A stretch of DNA of 6,397 bases, taken from NCBI GenBank assembly GCA_030149685.1, contig JASLGI010000034.1:1-6397 (forward strand). Reading direction: 5' to 3'. The first letter of the stretch is position 1; the number at the start of each line of letters is the position of its first letter. Below the pieces are notes generated by a model. It made no database searches, was not told the DNA's origin, and saw only the letters and a program-made list of their open reading frames with translations. Shown here piece by piece: positions 6,097 through 6,397 of the stretch. Source of the DNA: Bacillaceae bacterium (GTDB taxonomy: Bacteria > Bacillota > Bacilli > Bacillales_A > Planococcaceae). The translations under genes and the position numbers were made by a program.

Positions 6097-6397
6097 TCAC
6101 CTCTCCTCCTTCCTGTGACGCGACGATCGTTTCGTAAACACTCGACAATGTTCGTAACTGTTCGTCAGTGCCGATACCGTCGATCAATCCTTCATGTAAA
6201 ACGACGATGCGATCAGCTCGACGCGCAGTGGAAATTTTTTGCGTAATGACGACGAGCGTCATCTCTAAAGGCTCTAATGCGCGGAACAATGCTTGTTCTG
6301 TCTTCACATCGAGTGCACTCGTACTATCGTCTAAAATTAACACATCCGGTGAGCGAAGGAGTGCACGTGCAATCGACAGACGTTGTTTCTGTCCACC
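6089..6397 (-). CDS. ABC exporter partner subunit with degenerate ATP site (TM287/YfiB-like), C-terminus only
   Basis: The reading frame runs off the right edge; the last 102 residues are visible. They begin inside the signature (GGQKQRLSIARALL), followed by Walker B VLILDDSTSALD, where Asp24 of the fragment replaces the catalytic Glu. The switch region is ITQKIST, with Gln53 where His normally stands. The tail (ADRIVVLHEGLIDGIGTDEQ, then YETIVASQ) closely resembles the C-terminus of T. maritima TM287, the known degenerate-site half of a heterodimeric exporter. A full protein should be about 570-600 residues, so some 470-500 lie beyond the edge, including the membrane domain and Walker A. The stop overlaps the next gene by 8 nt, so the two are translationally coupled and almost certainly form one transporter. 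No promoter is visible. Confidence 0.94.
   Translation of the reverse strand, partial: GGQKQRLSIARALLRSPDVLILDDSTSALDVKTEQALFRALEPLEMTLVVITQKISTARRADRIVVLHEGLIDGIGTDEQLRTLSSVYETIVASQEGGEVNE
6105..6109 (-). promoter_or_regulatory. Ribosome binding site inside the upstream coding region
   Basis: GGAGG, within a longer purine run reading GGAAGGAGGAGAGG, lies 8 nt before the ATG of the 613-residue exporter subunit. It is formed by the Glu-Gly-Gly-Glu codons at the end of the partner gene, so the C-terminal sequence of one subunit encodes the start signal of the next. This settles the start choice. Confidence 0.85.

Noticed and set aside
1..6397. CRISPR array, tRNA, rRNA, insertion sequence or attachment site
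   Set aside because: No regularly spaced direct repeats, tRNA-like cloverleaf, transposase frame or flanking target duplication was seen on either strand.

Overview
The window looks like chromosomal DNA from a low-to-mid GC Gram-positive bacterium of the order Bacillales. The grounds are strong AAGGAGG-type ribosome binding sites, a TTG start, a lipobox lipoprotein with a YusW-like domain, a DegV/FakB protein and a heterodimeric TM287/288 (YfiB/YfiC-like) ABC exporter. I cannot name the species.

Layout. (1) 3-383 (+): the C-terminal third of a NifS/IscS/DndA-class cysteine desulfurase. It is markedly AT-rich (33% G+C by hand count, against roughly 40-50% in samples of the genes to the right) and ends at a bidirectional hairpin terminator. 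(2) 433-723 (-): a small three-helix membrane protein of unknown function, converging on the same terminator. (3) 802-1371 (-): a YdjA-type nitroreductase, with a terminator between it and the small membrane gene. (4) 1372-1534: a divergent promoter region with mirrored -10 elements and a short palindrome. (5) 1535-4080 (+): three genes in the same direction with no terminator between them, encoding a DegV/FakB fatty-acid-binding protein (TTG start), a DUF2804 protein and a YusW-like lipoprotein, closed by a strong terminator. (6) 4081-4254: an intergenic stretch rich in inverted repeats. (7) 4255-6397 (-): a two-gene ABC exporter operon. The upstream partner is cut by the window edge and carries a degenerate ATP site; the complete downstream partner carries the catalytic site. 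The two reading frames overlap by 8 nt.

How the genes work together. Only the ABC pair is clearly one machine: a heterodimeric exporter with one catalytic and one degenerate ATP site. The degV-DUF2804-lipoprotein run may be co-transcribed, although the DUF2804 gene has its own extended -10 candidate, and no common pathway can be shown. The cysteine desulfurase may be the edge of a horizontally acquired block lying to the left, and sulfur-based DNA modification (Dnd/Ssp) is one possibility. That is an inference, since its partners are outside the window. Apart from that edge and the structured intergenic element, this is an ordinary chromosomal region, and I do not see a complete new system in it.
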